Source: Taibaiella sp. (GTDB taxonomy: Bacteria > Bacteroidota > Bacteroidia > Chitinophagales > Chitinophagaceae). From it: a DNA stretch of 7,367 nucleotides. The DNA is taken from the NCBI GenBank assembly GCA_019454705.1, contig JACFNS010000118.1:1-7367 (forward strand). The letters are read 5' to 3'. The position numbers and the translations under genes were made by a program. The notes below the pieces were generated by a model that saw only the letters and a program-made list of their open reading frames with translations, was not told where the DNA came from and searched no databases. This document shows, piece after piece, positions 6,419 through 7,367 of this stretch. How positions within the stretch are numbered: the stretch's first letter is position 1; each line of letters begins with the position of its first letter.

Positions 6419-7367
6419 ATGAAGAGGATTATTACCATTATGTTGCTGGCCGTTTCGGTATCCGCTAACGCCCAACTGAAAAGAACAGACACCGTCAGGA
6501 CCAACCTGGAAATGAAAAATGTAGATACCGTTGCCTGGGTGCATAGCGGCACACTGAACATAGGTGTCAACCAGGGTTTCCTGCACAACTGGGCCGCCGG
6601 TGGTGAAATAGCCTCCGCTACCGTAAACGGCCTTTTCAGTGGCAGCCTGAGCAGGCTGTACAACAGGCATATATGGAGCAACAACCTGGATATGACTTAT
6701 GCCCTATTTTATGCTTACTCCAATGCCTTCATCCCACGAAAAATGGATGACCGTATAGATTTCACATCGAAATATGGCTATAGATTGGATACTGCTAAGG
6801 ATTTTTACTTCACTACTCTCTTCAACTTCAAGTCGCAGTTTACAAAAGCCTATGATTATGAAGCACCTATGTGGGATACCTTCTCTACTTCTAAATTTTT
6901 CTCCCCTGCATATTTCATATTGGCACCGGGTATTGAATACAGAAAAGGGACCAACCTTAGCCTTTTTCTTTCGCCTGTTGCAGGCCGCATGACCGTGGTT
7001 GATAAATATTATACCAGCCGCTCGCCTGAAGGGGCATTCGGTGTAGAAAATGGTAAAAACCTGCGTTTTGAACTTGGTGCCTACTTCTCAGGGCGCTACG
7101 TTGTTGACATTACCGAAAACCTGAATTTCAAAACCCGCCTCGACCTCTACTCCAACTACCTGGCTAAGGATTATACGGACAGCACAGGTAATGTGGTGAA
7201 AAAAGACAACCCCGGCAATGTTGACGTGTTATGGGACAACCTGTTTGCATGGAAGTTATCTAAATACTTCAGCCTTACACTGGGAGGAACATTCATATAT
7301 GACAATGATATACCGTATGTAAGTACTACAATAGATCCCGTAACAGGGCTGGAAGTACAAAAGGACG
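6419..7367 (+). CDS. DUF3078 outer-membrane beta-barrel protein (3' end outside window)
   Basis: An open frame of 316 codons from ATG 6419, still open at the right edge; it is not in the left-hand gene's frame. It starts MKRIITIMLLAVSVSANA with signal cleavage predicted at ANA|Q19. The segment LNIGVNQGFLHNWAAGGE (about 46-63, NWAAGGE at 57-63) is the hallmark opening of the DUF3078 family (PF11276), a Bacteroidota family of unknown function. Downstream are barrel-like alternating strands rich in Y, F, N and G, such as NNLDMTYALFYAYSNAF, FYFTTLFNFKSQF, LSLFLSPVAG, RFELGAYFSGRYVVDI and FSLTLGGTFIYDND. Together these predict an outer-membrane beta-barrel. It follows the gldB stop by 3 nt, so it is almost certainly translated from the gldB transcript. 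Whether it works with GldB is inference from that coupling. No catalytic motif is visible. Confidence 0.88.
   Translation, partial: MKRIITIMLLAVSVSANAQLKRTDTVRTNLEMKNVDTVAWVHSGTLNIGVNQGFLHNWAAGGEIASATVNGLFSGSLSRLYNRHIWSNNLDMTYALFYAYSNAFIPRKMDDRIDFTSKYGYRLDTAKDFYFTTLFNFKSQFTKAYDYEAPMWDTFSTSKFFSPAYFILAPGIEYRKGTNLSLFLSPVAGRMTVVDKYYTSRSPEGAFGVENGKNLRFELGAYFSGRYVVDITENLNFKTRLDLYSNYLAKDYTDSTGNVVKKDNPGNVDVLWDNLFAWKLSKYFSLTLGGTFIYDNDIPYVSTTIDPVTGLEVQKD

Noticed and set aside
6316..6684. A minus-strand open frame across the gldB/DUF3078 junction
   Set aside because: It is antisense to two well-supported genes and shows no recognisable motif.

Overview
The window reads as chromosomal housekeeping DNA from a gliding-type member of the Bacteroidota, most likely near the Chitinophagaceae/Sphingobacteriia. 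Three things point there: a GldB-type gliding lipoprotein, two outer-membrane beta-barrel proteins of kinds found mainly in this phylum (PorT-like and DUF3078), and exact matches to the Bacteroidota promoter element TAnnTTTG in place of clear Shine-Dalgarno sequences. The genus call is inference only.

Layout, left to right. (1) Positions 1-200, minus strand: the first 66 codons of a branched-chain amino acid aminotransferase (ilvE), cut by the window edge. (2) A divergent 100-nt intergenic region leads into a plus-strand pair. This is a 156-aa protein that looks like a distant DNA polymerase III psi (HolD) relative (301-771), followed after 2 nt by a TTG-started RecQ-family helicase (774-2672). 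(3) The recQ stop codon abuts the stop codon of a convergent minus-strand gene, a glutamine-dependent NAD+ synthetase (nadE, 2673-4355). (4) Upstream of nadE, on the same strand, is a PorT-like beta-barrel gene (4449-5264). A strong intrinsic terminator at 4394-4423 separates the two, so they are probably not one operon. (5) A 104-nt divergent promoter region leads to a plus-strand operon of gldB (5369-6415) and, 3 nt later, a DUF3078 beta-barrel gene (6419 to the window edge).

Functionally the window joins a DNA replication/repair pair (psi-like plus RecQ), two metabolic genes (ilvE, nadE) and a cell-envelope cluster (PorT-like barrel, GldB lipoprotein, DUF3078 barrel). From memory, nadE next to gldB is a recurring arrangement in Bacteroidota. 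Coding density is high, with no stretch over about 105 nt without a gene. I see no mobile element, CRISPR array, tRNA, rRNA or prophage signature, and no convincing undescribed system. The most interesting points are the psi-like protein coupled to recQ, the rearranged domain order of this RecQ, and the gldB/DUF3078 coupling.
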